Shown here: positions 53,701 to 63,685 of the stretch, in pieces
How the letters are laid out: the number at the start of each line of letters is the position of its first letter
How positions within the stretch are numbered: the first letter of the stretch is position 1
Assembly (NCBI GenBank): GCA_035079385.1
Contig: JAVHKY010000071.1
Coordinates: 2,358,001 to 2,422,000, forward strand
Direction of reading: 5' to 3'
DNA: 64,000 nucleotides
Source: Aspidiotus rigidus
Lineage: Eukaryota; Arthropoda; Insecta; Hemiptera; Diaspididae
Position numbers and translations under genes: made by a program
Notes under the pieces: generated by a model
Seen by the model: the letters and a program-made list of their open reading frames with translations, nothing else
Databases searched by the model: none
What the model was told of the DNA's origin: nothing

Positions 53701-56700
53701 GTAGGAAAAACCTTCACCGCAGCCGGTGGGATCGGCTGGACCAGTTAACTGTAACAAACACTTTTGCCGCATAGCTTGACAATAGGCGCGAGTCGTATTC
53801 CACGGTGCCACCTTGATTTCGTCGTCCATCTTCAACTGCAAATCTTCGTCATCATCTTCAGGAGCGGCGAAAAAAAATTTCTCACCGTAACCGGCGTCCT
53901 GATAATATGCAAGAGAAAAAAAATACATTTACATTATCTACCTGTATTTCAAAATAATAATGAACACTCAGTTGCTAGGTGGAACAGGAAATTGCGTTCA
54001 AGTTACTTTAAGTCTTTGTTCCGCCGCGATCATACTAAAATAAGCGCAGCATTGTTCCGGCGACACCATCGCCCTAATCTCTTCCTCCGGTGGCAATCTA
54101 AAATCAGGCTTGATGACCCACCAATTGGAGTCGATACCGGTACGCTTGAAGTCAGCGCACTGTTTCAGTCTTTTACGGATACTACTTTCAGAATGCGAAG
54201 GGAATGCTTTTTTTATATCATCCATACGAATTCGTTTTGGAGTATCTTTGCTACGCCAAAATAAACGATAGATGAAAACCTGTAAACCAGCAAATACGTA
54301 TTGTTATTTAGAAGCGCAAACTACAATACAATGACAAATTGTCTATTTGTAATGACGAATTCATAAAAAGGAAGACCAAATGTGTTCCCGTTTCCACAGA
54401 TTGAACTGTGTGATTATTCGCAAGATTCTCCGTGAGTTGAATCCAATATTTCACTCTCTTTTGGCGAACACTACAACACTGCACTAAAATATATATATAT
54501 TTTTTTTCGAAGTACAAATTAATAACAAAAGAATTCCCCTTTAAGAAACTCTGTTTCGGCTGTCGCAATTTTCACATGAGGGGAGACCTTGCATCAACTG
54601 ACGGTGTCAAGAATCTGGATGATCATACTATACTCTCTCTTCGCAAAAACGCTAAACAAAGTGCCCTTTTAATATTTTAAAAAAGTATCTTACGTAGGAA
54701 GTGAAGAGAATGTGGAGAAAGAGGAAGACGCCAAGAAGTAGTTAGGTAACATGATGAAATACCATAATAACTTCTATTCTAAGTACCTAATCGCACACCA
54801 GGTGTACATATACCCATTGACTATATGTTACCATTCTCAATGATCTCGTCCTGTTTGGCTTCTCCTATCGTCACTTTTGGTTTTGTCTTTACCTTAATCC
54901 AGTTGAACGCTGACGGTAGTACCGAGATGTACTTGATAATTTTTCCCAATAAAAAAGAAACAACGACCAATTTTGTCTTTTCTTTTAAAAATTGTGTCAT
55001 TCGTATGAGTTTTACGACAAAAGATACTTGAATTTATTTAAAGAATCAAAGTTCAACACAAAGAGCGAAATAAAATTCAGTCACAAGTACAAAAGTTGGG
55101 ACGTTATGATTGATGAAAAATTTTTCGCTTATCGCACGATATTCCGAGAAAAGAAAATACTGGTAAGACCATGTAAGGAAAGTCTTACGATAAATTGAAA
55201 AAATTAAGTTGGTATACGTATAGAACTAATATAAGGTTGTAGGTCTTACTTAGTTGACAATAATCGTAATCAAAAATGTAAGAAGTTCATCGGATAATTC
55301 GAACAGGTTGTGACACAAGAACGAAAAATTATTAATGAGAATAGGCCTAGATACGAATCCTACACGCAAGAATCTTTAATGTATGTATATATTTGAAATT
55401 TACGAAACAACGTCTCTCGATATAGGGATTCAAGTATGTAGAACTAATCATACTCAGTGGAGTATTTGTATACGACCTAAGATTAGTTTGTATCTGTATT
55501 CATAAGAGTACTTACATAAGAAACGCGAAAGTTTCAAGGAAAAAATCCTTACCGTTATTGTATTTCTCATTCAAAATTGGAAAAATGAAGTCAAAAATTA
55601 TTATCTAATTTTCCGTCGAACAGTTTTTGATCTTCCTTCAATTGGTAATACGTAGATGCGTTAATCTACGAATATATAACAAGCGACGGAAAAGACAAAT
55701 GACTTACTTGCAGAAAATCTCGAACGAAATTATTAGCTCGTTTTGAATTCGGTCCAGGAACCTCACTTAAAGGACACAGCTGGCCAGCAGTAAAGAGAGC
55801 TTCGAATTCTCGAATAAAATATTGATGACTAAAATATAAAAAGATGAGAATAGAAAAGGAAAAACAGAATTTTTCCCATAATTATTTTTTTCTTACCGCG
55901 TGCGAATAACGAGAAAATCAGTTTCCGATATTTTATGCTCGTAAATCGGAGCTCTATACATATTATTTTCGACAACTTGCATCGATTTACCGGGCAACAA
56001 AACTCCTAAAAATGGAGAAGTATGCGCGTAAGCCACTTCTCCATAGCGATAGTGCGTCGGCCCTTGATCTTTACTGGCTTTCCGTTTATAATAATTCTTT
56101 ATTTTCGAACACATACCGACCTATATGTATAGGTTTTCATGAATCAAAATGAAATCATCTCACTAATCGTCTATTTTCTATTTTTAACCGTGAAAGAAAA
56201 TGAAACCTGATTTATAAGAGGAGGATGCTCCTCGCAGAATTCGACCAAAATCAACTCCCCATCCCGACCTGTCAAATCTTCGGGAGTTCTCATAAAAAAC
56301 ATATCTCCACCTCCGGACGCTATTCGTTCTTGTTCTCGCAACTGAAATGAAATAATAAACTTCAATAAAAACCTTCCATTATTTACACAATCATCATTCT
56401 GTTCGGTTGTTATGATTGAATTTATCGCAACGGAGTAAGATCTACTTTTTTACCTTAGCTTTTTTCTTTACATATTTAGTCAGCAGATTCACAGGATGAG
56501 GGCCGGGATGAGCTAGCGCACCGTGAGAAAAACGTTTCAATGGTGGTCGATGGAAGTTTCGCAAACGAATAGGGCCCATTTGAGTTTGTACGAAAGGCGC
56601 TCTCAGTTCTATAACTGGTGTTGAATGCTGAATCAAATTTCCGCCGCCGACTTTCAATTTCAGCGAAGTTTCTGAGCGAGGAAGATAATAACTGCGCACA

Positions 56701-59545
56701 AAAATCGCGACTTGCGTTAAAACGATCTTGTTAAGTGCGACACATATCACTGAAGTCTTTACCTGTCGTTCGAGACATTAAATGGATCATGGTCGGGCGA
56801 TTTAGACGGAGGCGGTGGTGCATCTTCCTGAAGTACATTAATTACTCCAGCTTTTCCAAGTAATAATTTAGACTTTTTAACGTGTGGATGAGGTATTTTA
56901 ACTTTGGTAGGCAATGAATTGACAGCTCGCTGTTTTTGTGGATCAACATCATCCGGAATACCCAGAATAATGTTCTCGTCGTTCGGATCAAGGGTCAGGA
57001 TTTTCGGTTTCGGTATTTGCGGTACCGATTCTGGATCCCATATAACCTCATCTTCCCACGTTCCGTACACTAACTCTTCGTTCTCAACAGGGAAAATTGA
57101 ATACCATGTATCGTCCAGATCGTCGTCTATAATCTGTTTATTCGACCTGCAACGCGATATTCGACTACATTTTAATAAATACAAAATTTACAAGGAAAAG
57201 TGAACTCGTAATATTTACCCTTGACCCTTATTCATCGGTTTATTAAGAGGATTCATAGGTTTAGCTCCTAATCGTATCGTTCCAGCTAATGGTGGCAACA
57301 TATGTTTGCCAGGTTGACTGAAAGTTTGCGCTGTTCTATTACTACTACTTGGTAACCAACCGGCAGCATTCGTTTTATTGTTAATATTCTGCATAACCTG
57401 TCAATACGTACAAAATCACTAATATGCAATAAGGCGTTGATTCATCACTTTCAATGTGCGAAAACAAAATGCAGAGAAAATACACTAGCACCGTAGGGTT
57501 GAGCAAAAATTCGAACGGAAGTTTTTTTTCTCTTAATTAAAGTCTTACGCTCTTGTGGGTTATTGCTAATTATTTATTATACTGGAGTCGTTACTTTTTG
57601 TTTGGTTTCTTCGCTATCATCCCATATGATATCGTCTTCCCAGGTTACTTGAGCGACCATTAGAAATGATTCTTCGGGGATAACATGCTCATCCAATTTC
57701 TTTTCATCGTTCGGTTTCTAGATATAAAGAAATTCGTTTATCAAGTGTTAAAAATTCAAATTCGACCATATTCTTCGATATTACCTCTTTGACTCTGAAC
57801 CCGTAGTCAAATCCGTCTCCAGTTTCTGATACGTCCATCATATCATACCAAAGCTGAGCGGGACCAAAACGCCAGTCAGCCAATTTGGGTTCTACGTCTA
57901 TGGTTACAGATTTTTGTTTTTGTCGATCTTCCTCTCTATCCTTTACGTATTCCAGGAACAATTCCTATTAGAAAATTTGAATGGAAGGAAAACTTGGGTT
58001 TCTTAAGACTTGAAATTACATAAATAGGATGCCAAACGTTTCGATAACGAAGTATCATCTTCAGGGCGCATTGTATACTAACCTCAAAATAGAGTAAAAA
58101 TATGTGTCACCAGGACGAAGTAAACGTAGAAATAAATAAACTAAATATTAGTAGATAACACTTATAAATAATAGACTTACTTACACCTACTACTAAGCTT
58201 CCCATAGTCAAAGTTGAAATTTAAATTGTTATTGTGTTTCGAAAGGTTGATGACTTCAGAAATTTTTCTTTCTTTGTCGTTAAATTTAAAATTCAAAATG
58301 AACACATCGTTAAAATTGAATTTACCCGTATGTAAACTATGTGTGGCCAAAGCCGTAAAATGAGTTCTATTCTTTACATGGTTTTTGTGTTCTGCAGGGA
58401 CAATCAAAACAGGGGATGTGATATAAAAAACCAGAATTTCTTCAAGGGGGGTATTTTTAATCCTGGAGAAGAATTTATGTATGTTGGAGTTGTAGTTGCG
58501 AAACTAAATAGGCTACTGAATTCAAGATCCAAATTTTGAAGAATTTTTCGAGTGATCATACGTACTGCTTTGACCCTCAAACGGTGAAGTAAAATAACGT
58601 GTTTTACATTAAAATTGTGATTGTTGGTACTTTACTTTACGTTCGGATTCTTTCTAGAAGAAAATTTGAATTTCGGTCCTCAGAATTTCCTATGAGTGAT
58701 AGCATTGCATGTAACTTTGAAGAATTACTTCTCACCTCATCATCAGGCAATATTCTAGACGGTGAGCTGGGTGGTGTTGCATAATTCGAAGTCCAACCTT
58801 TTTTTTGGGCTGGTTCATCCGGTAATGATTCTTCAGATCTATTACGTTTCCGACGTTTTTTTAAACCACGCCAAATCTTCGGTAACGTTGACGATTTTCC
58901 GGGGCCGAATAAACGTGAGAAACGTAATACCTGAGAAAAATGAGAAGCGGAGGATAATTTAGTTTATCAGCAGTTATTGAGGGAGATAAAAATGCTTCTT
59001 ACTTTTCCAAACCGAAACTCAGGAAAGAACTTTCGCACATCTACGTTTCGGTATTTCTCTGGTAACATTGCCGCCAGTGGTGTTTCTAATTTATTTTCAC
59101 CCGTGTATCCTGGGTCGGATGGGGATGAAGCTGGATTCAGAACGGATACTAGAGGTGGTAATGTGGAATTTTCTCCATTTTCCAAGTTTTTCATGTCAAT
59201 TTCAACGTTCGGCTCTTTCGGGTCTTTAAAAATGGTACGTGGAATTGTATCGACGTACCTCTTTTCTTCTCTGTAGCATTCGCTTTCTTCAAAGTAATCT
59301 TCAGCAGAAGGTGATTTAATAGTGTATGATACGGGATCTCCACAAATGTCTGCATCTTCTCCTGGCTTTATTTCCTCGTTGCAAATAACTTCAGCTAGTA
59401 AAGAGCTTAAACCAAGTTTACTTAGGGAATTAAGCTGTTTTTTACACTCGTCATCCAATACATCATCGACTAATTCCCCTTTATCATCAATGTTTCCGAA
59501 AAGGAAAGACAATAAGCCAAAATCTGAATTTAATGGTTCAGTCAT
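38671..59545 (-). CDS. TAF1: TAF1, TFIID subunit 1 (24 exons, ~1838 aa)
   Basis: Exons, high to low: 59545-59003, 58930-58736, 57964-57785, 57717-57595, 57397-57219, 57146-56763, 56691-56454, 56341-56207, 56120-55897, 55828-55708, 54279-54007, 53898-53545, 53466-53161, 53085-52953, 52860-52603, 52529-52345, 51696-51511, 51441-51060, 40477-40187, 39860-39718, 39640-39533, 39450-39330, 39216-39058, 38966-38671. All phases agree, giving about 1838 residues, normal for animal TAF1. Landmarks: N-terminal TBP-binding segment ([20 protein letters not shown]), [31 protein letters not shown], the DUF3591 core with GPNSKRAN and [16 protein letters not shown] plus [19 protein letters not shown]. The winged-helix/TAF7 contact region includes [18 protein letters not shown], followed by the zinc knuckle [16 protein letters not shown]. 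Then come two bromodomains ([28 protein letters not shown]) and an acidic C-terminus. TAF1 scaffolds TFIID at promoters and reads acetylated histone H4. Intron 18, between the bromodomain exons, is 10.6 kb. Confidence 0.96.
40555..41290. repeat. U1 dispersed repeat, copy 2 (TAF1 intron 18)
   Basis: Shares ordered words with 2390-3415: GTTTCACGTCTTTAGTC, GATTCAGAAATCTACGCG, CGATCGGAGCGAGCGAG, GACATGAAACATGATCCTC. It is shorter than copy 1 and diverged. A Penelope-style motif (CGAAGATG..GCTTCGAAAC on the minus strand) lies inside at 40950-40985. Confidence 0.5.
41623..41668 (-). ncRNA. Hammerhead-ribozyme-like motif in Penelope element
   Basis: Reading the minus strand from 41668: CAC, CTGATGA, a stem GTGCCGC / GCGGTAC with loop ACAGTC, GAAA, AC-ACGT-GT (a two-base stem III counting the A of GAAA), T, then GTG that pairs with the first CAC as stem I. 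All conserved core blocks of a minimal type I hammerhead are present. One extra T follows CTGATGA and must bulge. Such minimal hammerheads are known in Penelope-like elements. Self-cleavage here is an inference. Confidence 0.6.
41772..42314 (-). pseudogene. Penelope GIY-YIG endonuclease domain (3' part of split ORF)
   Basis: Minus-strand frame holding [10 protein letters not shown], then [20 protein letters not shown] (the GVY..YIG core), [19 protein letters not shown], and an EEVE acidic segment, ending at 41772. Penelope-like elements fuse this nuclease to RT; it nicks target DNA. The Merlin insertion at 42315 separates it from the RT. The reading frame on the two sides is the same once the insertion and one 9-bp duplication are discounted, so the Penelope ORF was still open here when Merlin arrived. 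Confidence 0.85.
42315..43889 (+). mobile_element. Merlin-superfamily DNA transposon
   Basis: 1575 bp with ends GGTGCCACTAGCATTTGCGC and, reversed, GTTGCCACTAGCATTTGCGC, extending with gaps over about 110 bp. Perfect 9-bp direct repeat GACGGATTG at 42306-42314 and 43890-43898. It carries an ISXO2/IS1595-type transposase on the plus strand. Ends beginning G and 8-9-bp duplications fit Merlin. Confidence 0.92.
42641..43627 (+). CDS. Merlin transposase (IS1595/ISXO2-like DDE)
   Basis: 328 residues. An N-terminal Cys-containing segment (CHKCRTEM, later WCTKKG) resembles the zinc-binding start of this family. An HTH follows ([20 protein letters not shown]). The DDE domain has D in [18 protein letters not shown] and D in [14 protein letters not shown]. 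The third catalytic residue is expected in the HTQxIExxW motif; here it reads HTQGIARSW, with Ala where Glu is usual. The frame is full length with no stop, so the element looks young, but the transposase may be inactive. The gene runs opposite to the Penelope ORF it interrupts. The ATG at 42641 is the first in frame; the family's usual length (about 300-330) agrees. Confidence 0.88.
   Translation: MLLKEFSVTVISSEVVRVNFLRNNGLMGEVDTNDPCHKCRTEMVEKRRKSRAGEWVPVLWCTKKGSQTTRSVRNESIFHMTDLKDRVNSKLTLCQVLYLFVLEMPVAKTAELTGRAESTVTTWFEMCRNVCTSYLATRQKMVGTDDDPIQIDESRFAGHRKYHRGRMLAGDAPPGSEDEEAQVQNERNHGARVDGAWVFGLRQGLDCLYFDVERRDKATLIPLIKGECENGSLIHSDEWPAYKCLLAEGFRHETVNHEVNYIDPTSGAHTQGIARSWLDAKVAILRKKRGVPLYLLQGHLDFYCWQHKWKSDGDLFLLFLDTIRATSI
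43890..45813 (-). pseudogene. Penelope-like reverse transcriptase (5' part of split ORF)
   Basis: The RT occupies the minus frame below 45362: [29 protein letters not shown] (motif A), [17 protein letters not shown] (motif B), [10 protein letters not shown] (motif C), then [12 protein letters not shown]. An upstream frame (45813-45298, [16 protein letters not shown] onward) is the N-terminal extension; it overlaps the RT frame by 65 bp, so one frameshift lies near 45300-45360. Motif C has Asn where the second catalytic Asp is expected. The Merlin insertion cuts the C-terminal nuclease away. Three independent defects make this copy dead. Confidence 0.85.
45890..46400 (+). pseudogene. hAT-Buster/ZBED5-like transposase fragment
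   Basis: Plus frame beginning in [20 protein letters not shown], then [31 protein letters not shown] (the usual TDGAPAMTG with one of the catalytic aspartates), [33 protein letters not shown] and LLFHTEVRC. This order is typical of Buster-type hAT transposases and the ZBED5/FAM200 host proteins derived from them. The BED finger, the remaining catalytic part and the C-terminal dimerisation domain are missing. The frame then reads into the terminal repeat. Confidence 0.85.
46985..47949 (+). mobile_element. MULE-like element with FLYWCH gene and subterminal repeats
   Basis: Flanked by direct GACCTCCC (46977-46984 and 47950-47957; the preceding base differs, so 8 or a mismatched 9 bp). Ends start GG: GGCTGTATGCTAGTTACGTC and, reversed, GGTAAGTTGTTAGTTGCGTC. 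The word GGGACGCAACT and variants occur at least four times near the right end and inverted near the left. It encodes a FLYWCH-type protein. A G-run lies at 47785-47798. Confidence 0.65.
47424..47756 (+). CDS. FLYWCH-type zinc-finger protein (MULE-associated)
   Basis: 110 residues. The N-terminal half fits a FLYWCH finger: [14 protein letters not shown], then [18 protein letters not shown], then HNHE, giving W-x-C, C and H-x-H at the expected spacing. The C-terminal part is basic without known domain. FLYWCH fingers are DNA-binding and are common in insect MULE transposases. Here no DDE domain follows, so it may be a truncated transposase or a short DNA-binding product. Confidence 0.65.
   Translation: MYSEKGKNLFLIDKFKFRFPKLLANDLERWVCKKKTCRAYLRRDHSGAVLEDDKSTQHNHEPESDHQLTKQRISNGVKRKAVTDISDRPQKLLRKVVQNIETSSVVYSLL
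48051..48730. repeat. TIR element (~680 bp) in TAF1 intron 18
   Basis: GTCCGAGTAAAAATTGACA at the left (about 48060-48080) and its inverse at the right (about 48700-48722), followed inward by a homopolymer and CGAAAATTGACCGAGAGAAAA on both arms. No coding capacity and no clear duplication seen. Confidence 0.6.
48731..49790. other. TAF1 intron 18, unassigned part
   Basis: No gene or element ends recognised. Confidence 0.4.
49791..50900 (-). pseudogene. Decayed jockey-like non-LTR retrotransposon RT
   Basis: Minus-strand segments in RT order: [19 protein letters not shown] near 50650; [20 protein letters not shown] with SIGFS near 50230-50280 (motif A); [18 protein letters not shown] and [14 protein letters not shown] near 49920-50050 (motif C with YADD). 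Frame breaks and stops separate them. The motif style matches the jockey group (inference). Confidence 0.75.
51752..52309. mobile_element. Tc1/mariner-pogo-type MITE in TAF1 intron 16
   Basis: Ends CAGTAGAAATCACTTACAAC and, reversed, CAGTAGAAATCACTTAGAAC, each bordered by TA. 558 bp with internal repeats of GTTACAACGAG and CGTTCTAACCG. TA duplication and ends starting CAGT fit pogo-type elements. Confidence 0.8.
54280..55707. other. TAF1 intron 10
   Basis: 1.4-kb intron, AT-rich. No element ends or coding signal recognised. Confidence 0.5.
57965..58735. other. TAF1 intron 2
   Basis: Contains, on the minus strand at 58031-58065, CTGAAGATGATACTTCGTTA followed by TCGAAACG. This resembles the CTGANGA-stem-GAAAC motif of Penelope-element ends, so part of the intron may derive from a Penelope-like element. 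No coding signal seen. Confidence 0.45.
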
Positions 59546-60321
59546 AATTGAATATTTGATGGCATAAGACTTGTTCTACCCGCGACTGCGAGTTCCGATA
59601 GAGTTGTTATGAACTCCGGTAGAGTGTTTACAAAAACTCAAACAGCAGGATTTTCGGCCTAATACTCGAAACATCGGACATCGAACAAGAGCTATTCAAT
59701 AACTAGATCTACAAATAGGCAAGTCGAAGTGCGTAGGAGCGGAGCAATGCAAATAGTCTCGGCACTCAAAACATTGATAGATAATATTTATTACTCTTGT
59801 AATCACACTACTGCCGATCCGAGGAGAGGCAACTTTATTCTAAAATTTTTCAAAATTTATCATTTCTCATATACCTACTGATTCGCAGCCAAGCGATAAA
59901 TTGATACAATTGGTGTTTAGGCCTTCGATTAGACACGAGAATCGAGACTCATGAAAAATAAGAGTGAGATGAAATGTGCTTCAATAATAGACCCGCGAGT
60001 GGTGATAAGAAACAGACTTGTATGTTTCTACCACGGTACATGAATGGTATCCAGTATTCGGACTCTACATCACTCAACTCAACATTATTTCTTTATCAAA
60101 GTTATAGGATATATGACGGACTTTGTCCTAACTCTGATAAGAAAATGGAACGTTGGGTACATTGCGGGGAACAGACGGTATACAACGACGCTATACTCTG
60201 TTCATGTTGAGAAAGGATAGAAAGTAGTATCTCGAACGGAATGGTAGGATCACAGGTAGGATTGAAATTACCTGGAGCGTTCCGTGCTTCCGTCACGGCC
60301 GTCTACATCTAACAGGCCGGG
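59546..60321. other. Region upstream of TAF1
   Basis: Presumed TAF1 promoter and 5' untranslated region on the minus strand. No motif is assigned. Short frames at 59974-60210 and 60102-60296 are not recognised. Confidence 0.4.
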
Positions 60322-60562
60322 ATATCGAAAGAGTAAACGTTTCTCGATTTTTCGAGCTTAGTCTCAGTAAAATTGATTGACTATGAAGCGAGTTATATAC
60401 ATTTGAAAATAACAACTATGACAGGGGACGAAGTGTGATAATGTACCGCGCTTCGTCCTCTGTCATAGTTTTCACGTTCAAATATATATAACTCGCTTCA
60501 TAGTCAATCAATTTTAATGAGACTAAGCTCGAAAAATCGAGATACGTTTACTCTTTCGATAT
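60322..60562. repeat. Long foldback element
   Basis: Arms of about 110 bp are inverted copies: ATATCGAAAGAGTAAACG at the left end, GAAGCGAGTTATATA in the middle and CTATGACAG(G/A)GGACGAAG near the 15-25-bp loop. The two arms differ at only a few sites. Confidence 0.8.
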
Positions 60563-62038
60563 TATTTATTTACTTTTACTCCGGAATCGGTTGTTGTTTC
60601 CAGATTAACAATTAACGTGTTTTTCGAGTGTTTCAGGCCGGTAGACTAAATCTGTCAACGCTGCAATCAGCCTCCTCACATAGAAGATTCGGGTTGCGTG
60701 CGGCAAAGTGTTACAGTACCCCACTTTGTCCGCTACCAAGACTTTTCATTTACAAATGATTGTCGTTTGATTACGAATAAACGGATTTCAAAGAGAGTAC
60801 CCGCAAAAAATAGAAAAATGTTCGTTCTTTGATTTGAGTTCTCTTTACTTTTTCTTTAAAATTCCCCGTATTTGAGAAAAAATCGATTATTTGAAAACTT
60901 TCTGGTATTTCCCATAAGCGTGCATGTATAAACGGCAGCCCCCTGGCGTTGTTGTCATATTTCAGCCTACCGACCTGGAAGTTTTTTGCTTTTTCCATAG
61001 CGCGTACCTAAACGTTCGCCTCTTGTGCAGTATTGCCAATTTTCATTGTATCAGTCCATACGAAGAAGTACTATTCGAAGAAGTACTATTCGTTCGCGAT
61101 AGACGTTTCGGTGTTTGGACGGTGCGGTGAGGTCGTAGGAGGTTGTACCGCACTTCGTCACCTATCTGATTTTTAATTTTCAACTGATCATAACTCCTTG
61201 TATATCGCACCAATCGTACTGAAATTAGGCTCAAAAAATCGGAAATCGTTTGCCCTTCAAATTAAATTCTCTTCATTTTTTTCGAAAACCTCGTTTTATT
61301 AGCATACGAATGAATTTTTTCATTTTTTCCCATAAGCGTCCATGTAATTCTGTATCCACTGATTTTGAAGTGCGACATTGTGACTTTGCTACATTCCGGC
61401 CTTATTATAAAGTAGGCCGTGCTCAAGCTCTCAAATAAGCTCTTATTCAATTTTCAATATGTGTTTGTGCTGCGTTGAGAACTATTCAATTATTCTTTTT
61501 CAAAATTGAATTATCTTGTACAAAAGTATTTATTATCGGATATTTGCATCAGGCCACTACTGTAGACGCGCTAGTGTTGTGGACGAAAAGGTGATCACAT
61601 GAAAATTTACATAAGAGCGTATGTTATTTCAACTAGCTGTATCTCTGTTAATAGGTACTGAAAAAAAAGTACCACTTATAATGACCTTTTTTGACTCTCT
61701 TGACTAGTAGAATAGTATGGAACTCAGAAAAATAAAAATTTCACCAATTATCTGAAACATCACCTCTTTGTCCAGTTTCCACAAATGGCCACTACAGTAA
61801 ATTTAGAGGGCGACTCTTTTGGGTCCTGACGCGAATACTGCTGAATTGGTATTTCAGGAAACTACCACAGTGAGTACCTATAATCAAGAGATTGAGATTT
61901 TGCAGAACTGTGATTGAACATTCGACAGTTGCAATTTGTGAGTGTTGCTTCTATATAAGCAAAGTTCTTTGAAATGAACAAGAAAAAATTTTAATGCACT
62001 TTTGTCCTGAAGTGAAAATAAAAATGATAGAAAAATGT
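60563..62038. other. Intergenic region with a diverged foldback arm
   Basis: At 61140-61255 the sequence CCGCACTTCGTCACC, then ATAACTCCTTGTATAT and AGGCTCAAAAAATCG, is a diverged relative of the right arm of the 60322-60562 foldback. A fragment near 61790-61830 resembles the foldback at 11936-12020. No gene seen. Confidence 0.45.
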
Positions 62039-62214
62039 TGAGATGTGTATTATGTACATCATCTCTCTTCCCTAACATGCCTCCGCCTAGACAGACATCA
62101 GACAAACTACTGGTTGCTAATTACATTGTTTGACCATTAACTTTAATATGCTTGTGAGCTTTTCCTATTCATTGTACAGAATGATGGCGGATTTGTCTCT
62201 CGTATATCTCAATA

Positions 62215-62226
62215 GGGTTATGGGCC
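62215..62226 (+). other. Primer-binding site, half initiator tRNA-Met
   Basis: GGGTTATGGGCC lies immediately after the 5' LTR. It is complementary to the anticodon arm of initiator tRNA-Met (contains CAT within CCCATAACC). Drosophila copia is known to prime from an internal fragment of this tRNA, so the site places the element in the Copia group. Confidence 0.8.
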
Positions 62227-62288
62227 TTTTGTTTTGAGTCTTTCTTTTTCTTTTCTTCGACCTTATTTTTGCTTCTTAAATTTCGAAA

Positions 62289-63017
62289 ATGTCTGAATCC
62301 ACGGAAAGCGTCGGGAGTAACCCGCCAGTCCACAATGACAATGTTCGCGAAGAGGATTTGTTAGCGTCCGAAGATGAACTCGCAGGCGGACACGAAAATT
62401 CCGATGAGACCGCGATGGTAACTATGTCGAAACAAGACTACAACAAATCCATAAACGATGCGGTCCAGAAAGCGCTGAAAAATGTGGAAAGACTATCAAA
62501 TCTAACTCAGCTATTGTCGACGTTAAGCGGACACGTGGCCGCAAGTAATTCTTCAAATAATAATATATTTTCGCAGCCAAAATTTTCGTTTCCCAAGGTC
62601 TCCAAGGAAGACTGCCTTGTAGGTACCAAAAACTATATAGCTTGGAAACAAAGGTTGGAGATTGATCTACGTTCGAATGGTCTAAACAGCTACGTAGAAG
62701 AAGACATGGGTGGAGAAAAAGACGACTTGTCGTTAGACCAACAAAACCAAATCGACGCGACTGTTTTACACCATCCACATTCCACCATTTCGCAAGAGAT
62801 CGCAAACTCTTTACTACCAAGAAAAGTACTAATAAATAACTTATCAAAAATCTGGACAGAAACATTGATAACATTTATGATACTCCAGAACAAAACAAAC
62901 AAACTACCCCTGGCGGTTATCAGTTCTCTTGAAGTATTATTATTTTTGATTTTGAAATATGGGACTACTGACTGCGGAATCCAGGATCATGAAGATAGAG
63001 GAAAGCCTATAAACTGA
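62289..63017 (+). CDS. Copia-type Gag protein
   Basis: 242 residues. The start is acidic (MSESTESVGSNPPVHND). A Copia gag core follows: FPKVSKEDCLVGTKNYIAWK and RLEIDLRSNGLNSYVEED, then QQNQIDATVLHHPHSTI. No CCHC zinc knuckle, protease, integrase or RT follows; the C-terminal 50 residues look out of frame relative to normal gag. The capsid-like product would depend on a full element for the other functions. Confidence 0.75.
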   Translation: MSESTESVGSNPPVHNDNVREEDLLASEDELAGGHENSDETAMVTMSKQDYNKSINDAVQKALKNVERLSNLTQLLSTLSGHVAASNSSNNNIFSQPKFSFPKVSKEDCLVGTKNYIAWKQRLEIDLRSNGLNSYVEEDMGGEKDDLSLDQQNQIDATVLHHPHSTISQEIANSLLPRKVLINNLSKIWTETLITFMILQNKTNKLPLAVISSLEVLLFLILKYGTTDCGIQDHEDRGKPIN

Positions 63018-63125
63018 AAGTTTACTTTGTATTCTAAGTAGTTGTACGCAATCCACGATTTGATGAGATGAAATTTTAATTGAAAATATTGTAAATAATA
63101 ATAATCATTAATTATGAACGTCGGC

Positions 63126-63139
63126 ATGGGAGGGGGTAT
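63126..63139 (+). other. Polypurine tract
   Basis: GGGAGGGGGTAT lies directly before the TG of the 3' LTR, the usual place for plus-strand priming. Confidence 0.6.
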
Positions 63140-63229
63140 TGAGATGTGTATTATGTACATCATCTCTCTTCCCTAACATACCTCCGCCTAGACAAACATC
63201 AGACAAACTACTGGTTGCTTACTAATTAC

Positions 63230-63685
63230 CACGGTACATTATAGAGGTATTGACACGAAGGTATATTAGCCGTGTTTGTTACTGTCGCCTGAGTTGTGTC
63301 AGTTGATATAATCTACGCTAGGAGCGTTGCAAGGTATTACTAAGCATGAAAACTACATGAATACTAGGTAATGTAAATTCATCAATTTTTAAAAATTCGT
63401 AGAGGAATCAGGTATTAACCTAAAAATCTGAAACCGGGTACGAATAGACAACTCACCATGCTCTACTTATTAAAAAAAAAATTATTTTCTTAGGTGAATT
63501 TCTTCACCTTTTACAACCCTCGAAAATTTCGTCAATATTAGGGTACCTCCAGTAAGGTTCGGACACAGGTGGGGTGTGGAAGGTATTCAAACGATCGCTG
63601 CGAGCGTAGCGGAATTCCGTATGAATTAACACAATTCGTGCGACAGAAATTTCTCGTTGTGTCAATACCTCTATAATGTACCCTG
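63230..63685. mobile_element. MITE family B, copy 3, inside the 3' LTR
   Basis: 456 bp, family B ends, perfect 8-bp direct repeat CTAATTAC (63222-63229 and 63686-63693). The uninterrupted 5' LTR shows the single CTAATTAC at 62121-62128, giving the empty site. Confidence 0.92.
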
